DNA of 5,754 nt from the NCBI GenBank assembly GCA_016650135.1, contig JAENWH010000140.1:1-5754 (forward strand), read 5' to 3'. The position numbers and the translations under genes are program-made. The notes under the pieces are model-generated. The model searched no databases. It had not been told where the DNA came from and saw only the letters and a program-made list of their open reading frames with translations. Positions within the stretch are counted from its first letter, which is position 1. Every line of letters begins with the position of its first letter. Source of the DNA: Peptostreptococcaceae bacterium. Its GTDB lineage: Bacteria; Bacillota_A; Clostridia; Peptostreptococcales; Anaerovoracaceae. Below, piece by piece: positions 1-5,504 of this stretch.

Positions 1-846
1 GATTTAGGAGCAAAGGTTGTTATTATAGCTGAAGGGGTTAATAACTTCTTAGCTGTAAAAGCAGGACTTGCTAAACCCTTAAAGCCCCAGTCAGTTGCAG
101 TTACCGTAAAAGAAGTCATCGCCTTGCCCAAAGAAAAGATAGAAGATCGTTTCTGCCTTGATGAGGGACAAGGTGCTACGATTGAACTATATGGGGATTC
201 CACGGCAGGATTAATGGGTGTTGGTTTTATTTACACCAATAAAGAGTCAATTTCCATTGGTGTCGGAGCCATTCTGGAACCTATGATTCGTAATAATTGG
301 ACACCTAATGATCTTATGGAAAATCTAAAATCAAAGCCATATGTGAAACGTCTTCTTCAAGGTGGAGAAACTAAGGAATATTTAGCTCATCTAATACCCG
401 AAGGTGGCTATACTTCAGTACCAAAACTTCATCGTCAAGGAGTTCTTGTCGTAGGTGATACGGCAATGCTCATGAATTCATTGAATCGGGAAGGTTCAAA
501 CCTTGCCATGATATCGGGTAAAATTGCCGGTGAAGTCGCTGCAGGGGCCATCAAGACCGGGGATGTCTCTGACCAAGCTATGAGCGTTTACGAAACCCGT
601 TTGCGTGATTCGTTCGTGCTCAAAGACCTTCACCATTATCGGCATATGGGTATGTTCTTTGAGAATAATCCACACCTCTTAAAACTATATCCAAAAGTCT
701 TTTCTAAAGCGGCAAAGATGTATTTAACTGCTGATGGGACGCCAAAGAAGACACGTCAAAAAGAAATCATTAAGATGGTCTTCGAAAATCGCTCCAAAGG
801 CGGTCTTATTAAAGATGTCTATGGGGCTTGGAGGGCGCTGTTATGA
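1..846 (+). CDS. fixC: FixC, flavoprotein of the FixABCX electron-bifurcating complex (5' end missing)
   Basis: The reading frame is open from base 1 to a TGA at 844-846, giving 281 residues. FixC proteins usually have about 430, so roughly the first third, including the N-terminal FAD dinucleotide-binding motif, lies outside the window. What is visible fits FixC and its relative ETF-quinone oxidoreductase: GAKVVIIAEGVNNFLAVKAG at residues 3-22, then the late FAD-binding stretch VVGDTAMLMNSLNREGSNLA around residues 150-169. FixC carries one FAD. In this family it passes electrons from the FixAB flavoprotein to quinone, while FixX supplies the iron-sulfur clusters. The next gene overlaps it by ATGA, so the two are translated together; fixA and fixB presumably lie upstream. 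The TTG at 124 is an internal codon, not a start. The family call is firm. The electron acceptor in this organism cannot be told from sequence. Confidence 0.93.
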   Translation, partial: DLGAKVVIIAEGVNNFLAVKAGLAKPLKPQSVAVTVKEVIALPKEKIEDRFCLDEGQGATIELYGDSTAGLMGVGFIYTNKESISIGVGAILEPMIRNNWTPNDLMENLKSKPYVKRLLQGGETKEYLAHLIPEGGYTSVPKLHRQGVLVVGDTAMLMNSLNREGSNLAMISGKIAGEVAAGAIKTGDVSDQAMSVYETRLRDSFVLKDLHHYRHMGMFFENNPHLLKLYPKVFSKAAKMYLTADGTPKKTRQKEIIKMVFENRSKGGLIKDVYGAWRALL

Positions 847-1124
847 AATTAGATGATAAACTTTTTTTGGTGCGGTTTAATACCGATAAGTTAAATCACA
901 TTAAGATCAATGATCCTAATGTATGCTTGAAGCAGTGTCAAGACAAACCCTGTACTCGTTTTTGTCCAGCCCATGTTTATGATTGGGATGAAGAAGAGAA
1001 ACGCATATCTGTTGGGTATGAAGGGTGCCTAGAGTGTGGCACATGTCTTATTGGCTGCCCTTTTGGCAACATTGACTGGAAGTACCCTAGAGGTGGATTT
1101 GGGGTTTCGTGGAAGAACGGTTAA
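843..1124 (+). CDS. fixX: FixX, ferredoxin-like iron-sulfur subunit of FixABCX
   Basis: This is a 93-residue protein. The ATG at 843 overlaps the fixC stop (ATGA) and is preceded by GGAGG at 830-834, 8 bases away, so I prefer it to the in-frame TTG at 828. It has eight cysteines in two groups: C28, C32, C37 and C41, and C62, C65, C68 and C72. The second group is the ferredoxin signature CLECGTCLIGCP (residues 62-73). This matches FixX, which is reported to carry two [4Fe-4S] clusters and to connect FixC to the quinone pool. The length is normal for the family. The conserved tail contains PRGGFGVSW (residues 82-90). It is the last gene of its operon and is followed by two hairpins at 1131-1204. 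The identification rests on the cysteine pattern and the fixC overlap. Confidence 0.95.
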   Translation: MKLDDKLFLVRFNTDKLNHIKINDPNVCLKQCQDKPCTRFCPAHVYDWDEEEKRISVGYEGCLECGTCLIGCPFGNIDWKYPRGGFGVSWKNG

Positions 1125-1130
1125 ATGTTA

Positions 1131-1204
1131 TATCTAACAACTTCAAAGGTTAGATAAAGTGCAAGAGCAGAGATGGCTTAAAGGCCGTCTCTGCTCTTGC
1201 ACTT
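1131..1204 (+). terminator. Two adjoining hairpins closing the fix operon
   Basis: The first hairpin pairs 1131-1138 (TATCTAAC) with 1149-1156 (GTTAGATA), 8 perfect pairs. The second begins on the very next base. It pairs 1157-1177 with 1184-1204: 21 pairs with one G-T wobble and a 6-base loop. No run of T follows, so this is not a canonical intrinsic terminator. It may instead end transcription with Rho, or protect the 3' end of the fix mRNA. Its place just after fixX supports an operon-end role. Confidence 0.45.
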
Positions 1205-1456
1205 CACGAGGGATACCACAGATCCGAAGGACCAAGGATATGCTCGCTGACGAGCCATAGATAACTTGGCATAAAAAAAGCTGGAGTCCTCAGGGCATTC
1301 TCCCGCAGGGATGAATGTTTTGCTGGCAAACTCCGAGTGTGGTAGCCTTCCCACGGCGTGTTCTCCCTCTCCCCCCGGTATTCTATAGATAATAAATCTT
1401 GGGCTCTCTATCCACTTCCACGTTCAAAACTTAAACGTTTCTCCCTGGTAACAAAA
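1205..1456. other. Gene-free region with several possible RNA hairpins
   Basis: I see no credible gene in this stretch, but it folds readily. CCAAG (1232-1236) pairs with CTTGG (1265-1269) around an inner stem GCTCG (1242-1246)/CGAGC (1251-1255). GGAGT (1283-1287) pairs with ACTCC (1330-1334) around a nested stem. That nested stem pairs 1296-1304 with 1308-1317, nine pairs with one bulged T at 1312. GTGG (1339-1342) pairs with CCAC (1351-1354). Read on the minus strand, the nested structure ends in a run of seven T (1279-1273), as a small RNA or leader with a terminator would. No gene follows it on either strand, so it may be a relic. I could not assign it to a known RNA family. Confidence 0.35.
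1266..1282 (+). promoter_or_regulatory. Weak candidate -24/-12 (sigma-54) element
   Basis: The stretch has TTGGCA (1266-1271) as a good -24 box. The invariant GG (1268-1269) is exactly 10 bases from GC (1280-1281), the sigma-54 spacing. The -12 box is AAGCT rather than TTGCT, which weakens it. Nothing coding lies immediately downstream. The A-run inside it also serves as the T-run of the opposite-strand terminator-like structure, so the match may be chance. Confidence 0.18.
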
Positions 1457-1490
1457 AGAACCTTCCTAGGCCTTACCCTAGGAAGGTTCT
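1453..1490 (-). terminator. Intrinsic terminator on the minus strand
   Basis: Bases 1457-1470 pair perfectly with 1477-1490 (14 pairs, 6-base loop). On the minus strand the stem runs directly into a T tract (complement of 1457-1453). It lies 12 bases beyond the stop codon of the minus-strand zinc-ribbon pseudogene, so it is the terminator of that gene. On the plus strand there is no T tract. Confidence 0.8.
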
Positions 1491-1502
1491 ACAATGAACG
1501 AT

Positions 1503-1621
1503 TTACCAGTTGTTACGTGTTGAGGGACCATAGCATTCCCCGCAATAAACAGTCCAAGTCTCAACTGTTGGAAAGGAACCATCGTATCTTTTCTACAAGT
1601 AGCGCAAACAACTGGGAACAT
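1503..1621 (-). pseudogene. CxxC-x17-CxxC zinc-ribbon mini-protein, broken by a 1-base frameshift
   Basis: Read from the ATG at 1621-1619, the first frame gives MFPVVCATCRKDTMVPF. The adjacent frame then gives PTVETWTVYCGECYGPSTR, NNW and TAA at 1505-1503. The ATG-to-stop span is 119 bases, one short of 40 codons. Restoring a single base near the TTTCC junction gives a 39-residue protein with CATC, exactly 17 residues, then CGEC. That spacing is the hallmark of a known family of very small zinc-ribbon proteins. VPF between the pairs and VYC before the second pair also fit the family. No good ribosome site precedes the ATG; the frame continues upstream without a start to a stop, so the original N-terminus may also be lost. 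The terminator follows the stop. The function of the family is not known to me; zinc binding is inferred from the cysteines. A sequencing error could mimic the frameshift. Confidence 0.72.
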
Positions 1622-1690
1622 TTGGCTTTGTTCACGGAAATAACATGCTTTGTTGCTGTCTTATATCTCTATTTTCGAAGATGGTTTTAT

Positions 1691-1719
1691 TTCCACCATG
1701 TATGACTACTTCCACCATG
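1691..1719. repeat. Short direct repeat TTCCACCATG, twice
   Basis: TTCCACCATG occurs at 1691-1700 and 1710-1719, a 19-base period with a different 9-base spacer. It could be a protein-binding pair or the scar of a small duplication. Two copies are too few to judge. Confidence 0.4.
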
Positions 1720-1806
1720 ACTTCGGCTAGCTTTTCAGATGATACTCCAATATTGGGATATAGTTTAGATGAAATCGACTTATATAATAGCCTCATTAAC
1801 TTATAG
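1702..1806 (+). other. Short open stretch of 34 codons, probably not a gene
   Basis: ATG at 1702 to TAG at 1804-1806 encodes a 34-residue acidic peptide ending in GYSLDEIDLYNSLINL. No ribosome site precedes it, and its start lies within the TTCCACCATG repeat. It is in the same frame as the dehydrogenase remnant that begins at 1846, separated by stops at 1804 and 1840. It could be decayed coding sequence from whatever once lay upstream, but I see no similarity to the corresponding part of the intact dehydrogenase. The rest of 1622-1845 holds nothing else recognisable. Confidence 0.15.
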
Positions 1807-1845
1807 CTGAAATTAGGCTCTTTTCTTGGTGTAGTAGGTTAAATA

Positions 1846-2055
1846 AAACTCTGGATTTCCAATATTACGATTAAAATGGGGCTGGTTAGCGCCAATCGTA
1901 TACCAATGCTCATTGATTTAATTCAAGAAGAAAAACTGGATATGAAACCGCTTATAACTCACACTCTACCGTTATCCAAGGTCTCTGAAGGGTACGATAT
2001 CTTCGAACAACGCCGGGATAACGCCATTAAGGTTATCCTAAAGGCTGATATCTAA
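1846..2055 (+). pseudogene. C-terminal remnant of a zinc alcohol dehydrogenase (last 69 codons)
   Basis: From AAA at 1846 to TAA at 2053-2055 the frame encodes 69 residues that align without gaps to residues 278-346 of the intact dehydrogenase at 2385-3425. I count 56 of 69 identical residues and 169 of 207 identical bases. The remnant starts abruptly: a stop lies just upstream (1840-1842), and there is no start codon or ribosome site. It lacks the catalytic-zinc, structural-zinc and NAD-binding regions, so it cannot be an enzyme. The frame itself is undamaged. Of the 30 codons that differ, 17 differ only synonymously, so the copy diverged as a working gene and was truncated late. A few upstream codons (1819-1833, S-F-L-G-V) may match S-L-I-G-V of the intact gene after a small deletion, but this is weak. 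Confidence 0.85.
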
Positions 2056-2086
2056 TAGTATTTCATAAAACCTCAATCAGCCCACA

Positions 2087-2120
2087 AATAGACAAGGCCT
2101 CCTAGGAGGTCTTGTCTATT
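2087..2120 (+). terminator. Strong hairpin after the dehydrogenase remnant
   Basis: Bases 2087-2101 pair with 2106-2120: 15 pairs with one G-T wobble, around the loop CTAG. TATTAATTC-like T-rich sequence follows, but not a long T run. The hairpin lies 31 bases after the remnant's stop and probably ended the old gene. It now insulates the downstream dehydrogenase promoter from upstream transcription. Being nearly palindromic, it could act in both directions. Confidence 0.65.
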
Positions 2121-2163
2121 ATTAATTCTTCGTCTAAACTACGACTTTTCTATCTTCTATTTT

Positions 2164-2180
2164 CAGGAAAAATACTTGCT
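2164..2180 (+). promoter_or_regulatory. Candidate sigma-54 (-24/-12) promoter for the dehydrogenase
   Basis: The core is GG at 2166-2167, ten bases, then GC at 2178-2179, inside a full TTGCT -12 box (2176-2180). The GG-N10-GC spacing is the strict requirement of RNA polymerase with sigma-54. The -24 box is imperfect (AGGAAA instead of TGGCAC). It lies about 200 bases upstream of the dehydrogenase start and just past the terminator of the preceding remnant. A sigma-54 activator is encoded right after the dehydrogenase, which raises the likelihood. The predicted start is near 2191, leaving a leader of about 190 bases. A small inverted repeat TCGT/ACGA near 2129-2143 could be part of an activator site, but this is a guess. 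Confidence 0.45.
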
Positions 2181-2384
2181 TTTATCTTTTATGCAGACTA
2201 TCATTATTGTTAATATGTGAAAACTTTAGCTATTCTTAACTTCTTGAATTAGCCTTGAACCACTAAAGATACAATCCTTGAGATATTTGCTGAAGTGGTC
2301 GATCTTCTGATGCGTGAGAATTACATAAATAAGAGATTTTTTTTTGGAAATGCTTTGTGAAATAAATAACAGGAGGCGTATGCA
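2181..2384 (+). other. Long leader of the dehydrogenase, with a nine-T run
   Basis: About 200 bases separate the promoter candidate from the dehydrogenase start. No gene and no recognisable riboswitch is visible. A run of nine T (2337-2345) lies about 40 bases before the start codon. Only a weak pairing (ATCTT near 2302 with AAGAGAT near 2331) could form before it, so an attenuator is possible but poorly supported. The leader ends in a strong ribosome site, AGGAGG at 2371-2376. Confidence 0.35.
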
Positions 2385-3425
2385 ATGAAAGCATTTGTTT
2401 ATCATGGTCCAAAGAACATGAGTCTTGACCAGGTACCGGATCCTAAAATTCTACGATCTACAGACGCAATAATCAGGGTAACCACCTCAACAATCTGTGG
2501 AACAGACAAACACATTAGAAATGGGGCAATGCCTGAAATCAAAGCGGGAAGGATTATGGGGCACGAATTTTGTGGTGAAGTTATGGAAATAGGACCCAAT
2601 GTTAAAAATTTCAAAAAAGGAGATAAGGTCGTTGTATCCTGCGTCACTCAATGCATGGAGTGTTTCTATTGTAAACGAGGAATATACTCTCACTGTGTCG
2701 ATGGAGGCTGGATCTTCGGTTATAAAATTGATGGTTGTCAAGCTGATTATGTTAGAGTTCCTTATGCTGATTCTGGCTGCCATATCATTCCAGAGGGGTT
2801 GAAGGATGAAGATGTTTTATTCGTGGGAGATATTTTATCCACTGGTTATTTTGCCTCGGAAAATGGTGGTATTAAATTAGGAGATACCGTAGCAGTGTTC
2901 GGGTCTGGACCAGTCGGTATGAGTGCCATGGCCACTGTCCGTCTTTGGGGACCTTCCAGAATTGTTGCTGTAGACATTGATGATTCTAGGCTGAAGTTTG
3001 CCATTAAACAAGGGTGGGCTGACTATGGGTTGAATCCACAAAAAGTGGATGTGACCCAGGCTTTAAGAGATATGACCATCGGTCGAGGTGCAGATGTTAC
3101 CATTGAAGCCAATGGTTTTGAGCCAACCTTTAACGGAGCGATTGAGGGCGTAAGACCGGGTGGAACGGTGTCTTTAATCGGAGTCTTTGAAAAGCCACAG
3201 ATCTTAGAGATGCAAAAACTCTGGATCTCAAATATTACGATTAGAATGGGTCTTGTTAAAGGTGATGGCATTCCAGCGCTCATTGATTTAATCAAAGAAG
3301 GAAAACTGGATATGAAGCCACTCATAACCCACACGCTCCCATTATCCAAGGTATCTGAAGGATATGATATCTTTGAAGAAAAACGGGATAACGCCCTTAA
3401 GGTTCTCCTAAAGGCTGATGCATAA
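2385..3425 (+). CDS. Zinc-dependent, NAD-type alcohol dehydrogenase (medium-chain family)
   Basis: This 346-residue protein has the normal length for the medium-chain dehydrogenase/reductase family. ATG 2385 is 8 bases after AGGAGG; the ATG at 2380 is too close. Catalytic zinc ligands are C38 (in CGTD), H60 and E61 (GHE), with D149 in GDILSTG at the position of the third ligand in the secondary-alcohol dehydrogenase branch. The structural zinc site is complete: C90, C93, C96 and C104. The nucleotide-binding motif is GSGPVG (173-178). An acid, D197, ends the next strand (IVAVD), which favours NAD over NADP. It would interconvert an alcohol and its aldehyde or ketone in the cytoplasm. The closest known types I can see are secondary-alcohol and related dehydrogenases, but the substrate cannot be read from the sequence. 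A sigma-54 activator follows 92 bases later. A truncated relative of its last 69 residues lies upstream. Confidence 0.92.
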   Translation: MKAFVYHGPKNMSLDQVPDPKILRSTDAIIRVTTSTICGTDKHIRNGAMPEIKAGRIMGHEFCGEVMEIGPNVKNFKKGDKVVVSCVTQCMECFYCKRGIYSHCVDGGWIFGYKIDGCQADYVRVPYADSGCHIIPEGLKDEDVLFVGDILSTGYFASENGGIKLGDTVAVFGSGPVGMSAMATVRLWGPSRIVAVDIDDSRLKFAIKQGWADYGLNPQKVDVTQALRDMTIGRGADVTIEANGFEPTFNGAIEGVRPGGTVSLIGVFEKPQILEMQKLWISNITIRMGLVKGDGIPALIDLIKEGKLDMKPLITHTLPLSKVSEGYDIFEEKRDNALKVLLKADA

Positions 3426-3497
3426 GAGGTTTTCATAAATCTAGCTCAGCCGGCAAAACAGACCTCCTAGTCATGGGGATCTTGTCAATTTAAATTT
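3216..3497 (+). repeat. Tail of the intact dehydrogenase, partner of the diverged upstream copy at 1846-2124
   Basis: Codons 278-346 and about 70 bases after the stop match the block at 1846-2124 in the same orientation, 1370 bases apart. In the coding part 169 of 207 bases agree. Beyond the stop, shared blocks such as TTCATAAA, TCAGCC, CCTCCTAG and CTTGTC appear in the same order. The similarity fades before the activator gene. It marks an old tandem duplication. Confidence 0.8.
3461..3481 (+). terminator. Weak, partly decayed hairpin between dehydrogenase and activator
   Basis: GACCTCC (3461-3467) can pair with GGGGATC (3475-3481) with one mismatch and one wobble. It occupies the same place as the strong 15-pair hairpin after the upstream remnant and shares CCTCCTAG and CTTGTC with it. 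A short T-rich stretch follows. It is probably too weak to stop all transcription, so some read-through from the dehydrogenase into the activator gene is likely. Confidence 0.3.
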
Positions 3498-3517
3498 ATT
3501 GAAAAGTGGTGACTTCA

Positions 3518-5185
3518 ATGAATTCACATTTTACATTCAGCTCAGCCCTTGACAGACAGCGAGCATTATTAAAAGAGACACGACACAGATTTTTGTGTAA
3601 TTCTCAAGATACTATTACAGTTCGATCCATTGTCCATGCTTCTTGGGTACGTTGCCTCCAATCAGGCATTGATCCTCGACGTAAACAGGCTGATGATCCT
3701 CTCAAAAACGCGGACATAGAAGCGATCATTGGGCGCTCTGTACTCTATGAACATTCTATCGCTACTTTAAGCGAGTTATCAATCCAAACCAAAGAAACTA
3801 AGGTCATTTTGACATTAAGTGACTCACAGGGGAGGATCATCTTTCTCGGAGGAGACCACCACGTTCAACAGCAAGCTGAAAACATGAATTTTCTGTTAGG
3901 TTCTAACTGGAGTGAAGAAGTCATTGGGACTAATGGAATTGGTCTAAGCTTAAAAACAGGTTATCCTGTGCAAATTTTTACCGCTGAACATTTCTGTGAA
4001 GGCATTCATGACTGGGTGTGTTCGTCCTCTCCAGTACGTGACCCTTTAACTAAGGAAGTTCTAGGGGTTATTAATGTAACCGGGCCTTGGAAAGGAGCTC
4101 AGGTCCACACCTTAGGGATGGCTGTCATGGCTTCTAAAGTGATTGAACAAAAACTGCATGAGCAATCACTATTAACGAGGAATATCACAAAAGCACACCA
4201 CACATTGTCCCTTAAGAAGGACCCTTGGAGTGAAATTGTTGGAAGATCGAGCACTATGCTTTCCGCAATGACCCAATGCAACATGGTCGCGCAAGCAAAC
4301 GTTCCCGTCTTACTATTTGGAGAAAGCGGATCAGGCAAAGATCTTTTTGCCCACGCTATCCATCAAATCAACGATCGACGAAACGGTCCGTTCATTGCTT
4401 TAAACTGTGGATCTATCCCGAAAGAATTGATTGCGAGTGAGCTTTTCGGATACGACCCTGGTTCTTTTACAGGAGCAGCAAAAGGCGGAAAAAAGGGAAA
4501 ATTTGAGGAGGCCCATGGGGGAACCTTATTTTTCGATGAGATCGGTGAGATGTCTTTAGAATTTCAAGTTCATCTGTTACGAGTTGTCCAAGAGCGAGAA
4601 GTCATGCGGATTGGTGGTTCAAAACCCATCCCAGTAGACGTTCGAATTATTACCGCTACCCATGAAACGCTTGAAGAGCTTGTGTCAAACGGATTATTCC
4701 GCGATGACTTATATTATCGATTAAATGTTGTCAGTATCACCATTCCCCCACTAAGAGAACGCCAAGATGATATTCAGTTGTTAATTGATTACTTTTTGGA
4801 ACAATTTGCGTATAAACACGGCAAACCACTTCTTAAGCTTGAACCACTCGTGAAAGAACTTCTTATTCACGACTATAAATGGCCAGGAAATGTTAGAGAA
4901 TTACAAAACTGCCTGGAGCACGCCGTGTTATTTTGCACGAATGACACAATTATGAAAGCAGACCTTCCTCAAAGTCTTCAAAAGCTTGTTATGTATAAAT
5001 CCGATTGGAGTCGAAGCAAGGTTTCCGACGTAAACCCATTTGCCAGCTATTACGAAAAAGAGGCACTTCTCAGCCTCCTACAGGAGTATGGCGGTAATCT
5101 ATCCGCAGTCGCTCGTCAATTGGGTGTTGCTCGGACAACTATTTACAGACATTTAGAAAAATGCGACATTTCAGCAAAATTATAA
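3518..5185 (+). CDS. Sigma-54-dependent transcriptional activator, AcoR-like (GAF, AAA+, Fis-type HTH)
   Basis: This 555-residue cytoplasmic activator uses ATP to open sigma-54 promoters. I chose ATG 3518 because AAGTGGTGA (3503-3512), a near ribosome site, precedes it; GTG at 3506 or 3509 is possible and adds at most four residues. The N-terminus has SWVRCLQSGIDP (42-53), typical of the AcoR/DhaR group. A GAF sensor follows at roughly 80-215, with GTNGIG, AEHFCEGIHDWVC and SSPVRDP. The AAA+ domain spans about 237-465: Walker A GESGSGKD (268-275), sigma-54 contact loop GSFTGA (315-320, usually GAFTGA), Walker B TLFFDE (336-341), arginine residues in FRDDLYYRLNV (394-404), and WPGNVREL (455-462). 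A Fis-type helix-turn-helix ends the protein (about 527-548, NLSAVARQLGVARTTIYRHL). There is no receiver domain, so it likely senses a small molecule. Its natural target is the candidate -24/-12 promoter upstream of the dehydrogenase. The effector is unknown. Confidence 0.93.
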   Translation: MNSHFTFSSALDRQRALLKETRHRFLCNSQDTITVRSIVHASWVRCLQSGIDPRRKQADDPLKNADIEAIIGRSVLYEHSIATLSELSIQTKETKVILTLSDSQGRIIFLGGDHHVQQQAENMNFLLGSNWSEEVIGTNGIGLSLKTGYPVQIFTAEHFCEGIHDWVCSSSPVRDPLTKEVLGVINVTGPWKGAQVHTLGMAVMASKVIEQKLHEQSLLTRNITKAHHTLSLKKDPWSEIVGRSSTMLSAMTQCNMVAQANVPVLLFGESGSGKDLFAHAIHQINDRRNGPFIALNCGSIPKELIASELFGYDPGSFTGAAKGGKKGKFEEAHGGTLFFDEIGEMSLEFQVHLLRVVQEREVMRIGGSKPIPVDVRIITATHETLEELVSNGLFRDDLYYRLNVVSITIPPLRERQDDIQLLIDYFLEQFAYKHGKPLLKLEPLVKELLIHDYKWPGNVRELQNCLEHAVLFCTNDTIMKADLPQSLQKLVMYKSDWSRSKVSDVNPFASYYEKEALLSLLQEYGGNLSAVARQLGVARTTIYRHLEKCDISAKL

Positions 5186-5331
5186 TGTTTAATTCTGTAA
5201 TTCCTATTATTTTATAAATTAGGCAATGAATGTAAACCAAGAGAAAACGAAACACTTGCAAAGTCACAAATTCCTGATGTCTTAGGCAATAGACAAGGTT
5301 TGCTAAAATCTAATTCCCCGTTCGTTAGAAA
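5186..5331. other. Gene-free, AT-rich stretch after the activator
   Basis: No gene, hairpin with a T run, or promoter that I can support lies here. The first terminator-like structure after the activator gene is at 5460-5493, so its mRNA may carry a 3' untranslated part of roughly 300 bases. Confidence 0.4.
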
Positions 5332-5353
5332 AAACAGCTGGGAACATTTCACG
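5332..5353 (-). pseudogene. Fragment matching the start of the zinc-ribbon gene
   Basis: On the minus strand the sequence reads CGTGAA, ATGTTCCCAGCTGTTT. The copy at 1503-1621 has CGTGAA, nine extra bases, then ATGTTCCCAGTTGTTT. The match includes the start codon and codes for REMFPAV against MFPVV. The cysteine codons that should follow are absent, and the frame stops after 14 residues (MFPAVFSNERGIRF). CGGGGAAT a little further on also occurs in the other copy, hinting at an internal deletion. It is short, so chance cannot be fully excluded. Confidence 0.4.
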
Positions 5354-5459
5354 TTCTTGCTATGGATAATGGTCTATGTATTTTTGCTTTCAATTTGCGT
5401 CACTTATTTTAGCCATTACAAACCTTCTTTACAGTGTTCTTCGCCTTCATTATACTAAT

Positions 5460-5493
5460 AAGCAGCGTAAAAGACTACGTTTGCGCTGCTTTT
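5460..5493. terminator. Hairpin with short T tails, possibly bidirectional
   Basis: Bases 5460-5471 pair with 5480-5491 (12 pairs with one G-T wobble, 8-base loop). On the plus strand the stem ends in TTTT (5490-5493) followed by AC, which would suit the end of the activator transcript. On the minus strand it follows the decayed zinc-ribbon copy at the place where the 1453-1490 terminator follows the other copy. Confidence 0.5.
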
Positions 5494-5504
5494 ACAATGA
5501 GGGA

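Noticed and set aside
1280..1360. Known riboswitch (molybdenum cofactor or cobalamin type)
   Set aside because: Only short motif-like resemblances (GCCTTCCCAC, or GGGAAGGC on the other strand) are seen. The full set of conserved elements is not visible and no gene follows, so no family is claimed.
1457..1490. Terminal inverted repeat of an insertion sequence
   Set aside because: The 14-base inverted repeat is a compact hairpin with a minus-strand T tract directly after a pseudogene, which a terminator explains. No transposase is present.
1358..1705. Open reading stretch of 115 codons on the plus strand
   Set aside because: It lacks a ribosome site, its composition is unlike the real genes here, and it runs across the minus-strand terminator and antisense to the zinc-ribbon pseudogene.
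2344..2360. TTGG...TTG sequence near the dehydrogenase start as a sigma-54 promoter
   Set aside because: The spacing is wrong: GG is 9 bases from GT, and the invariant GC is absent. It would also leave almost no leader before the ribosome site.
2402..3436. Open stretches antisense to, or in other frames of, the dehydrogenase
   Set aside because: They are shadows of a clearly real gene. They have no ribosome sites or family features.
4099..4338. Open stretch antisense to the activator gene
   Set aside because: It lies entirely inside a well-supported coding region and has no independent support.
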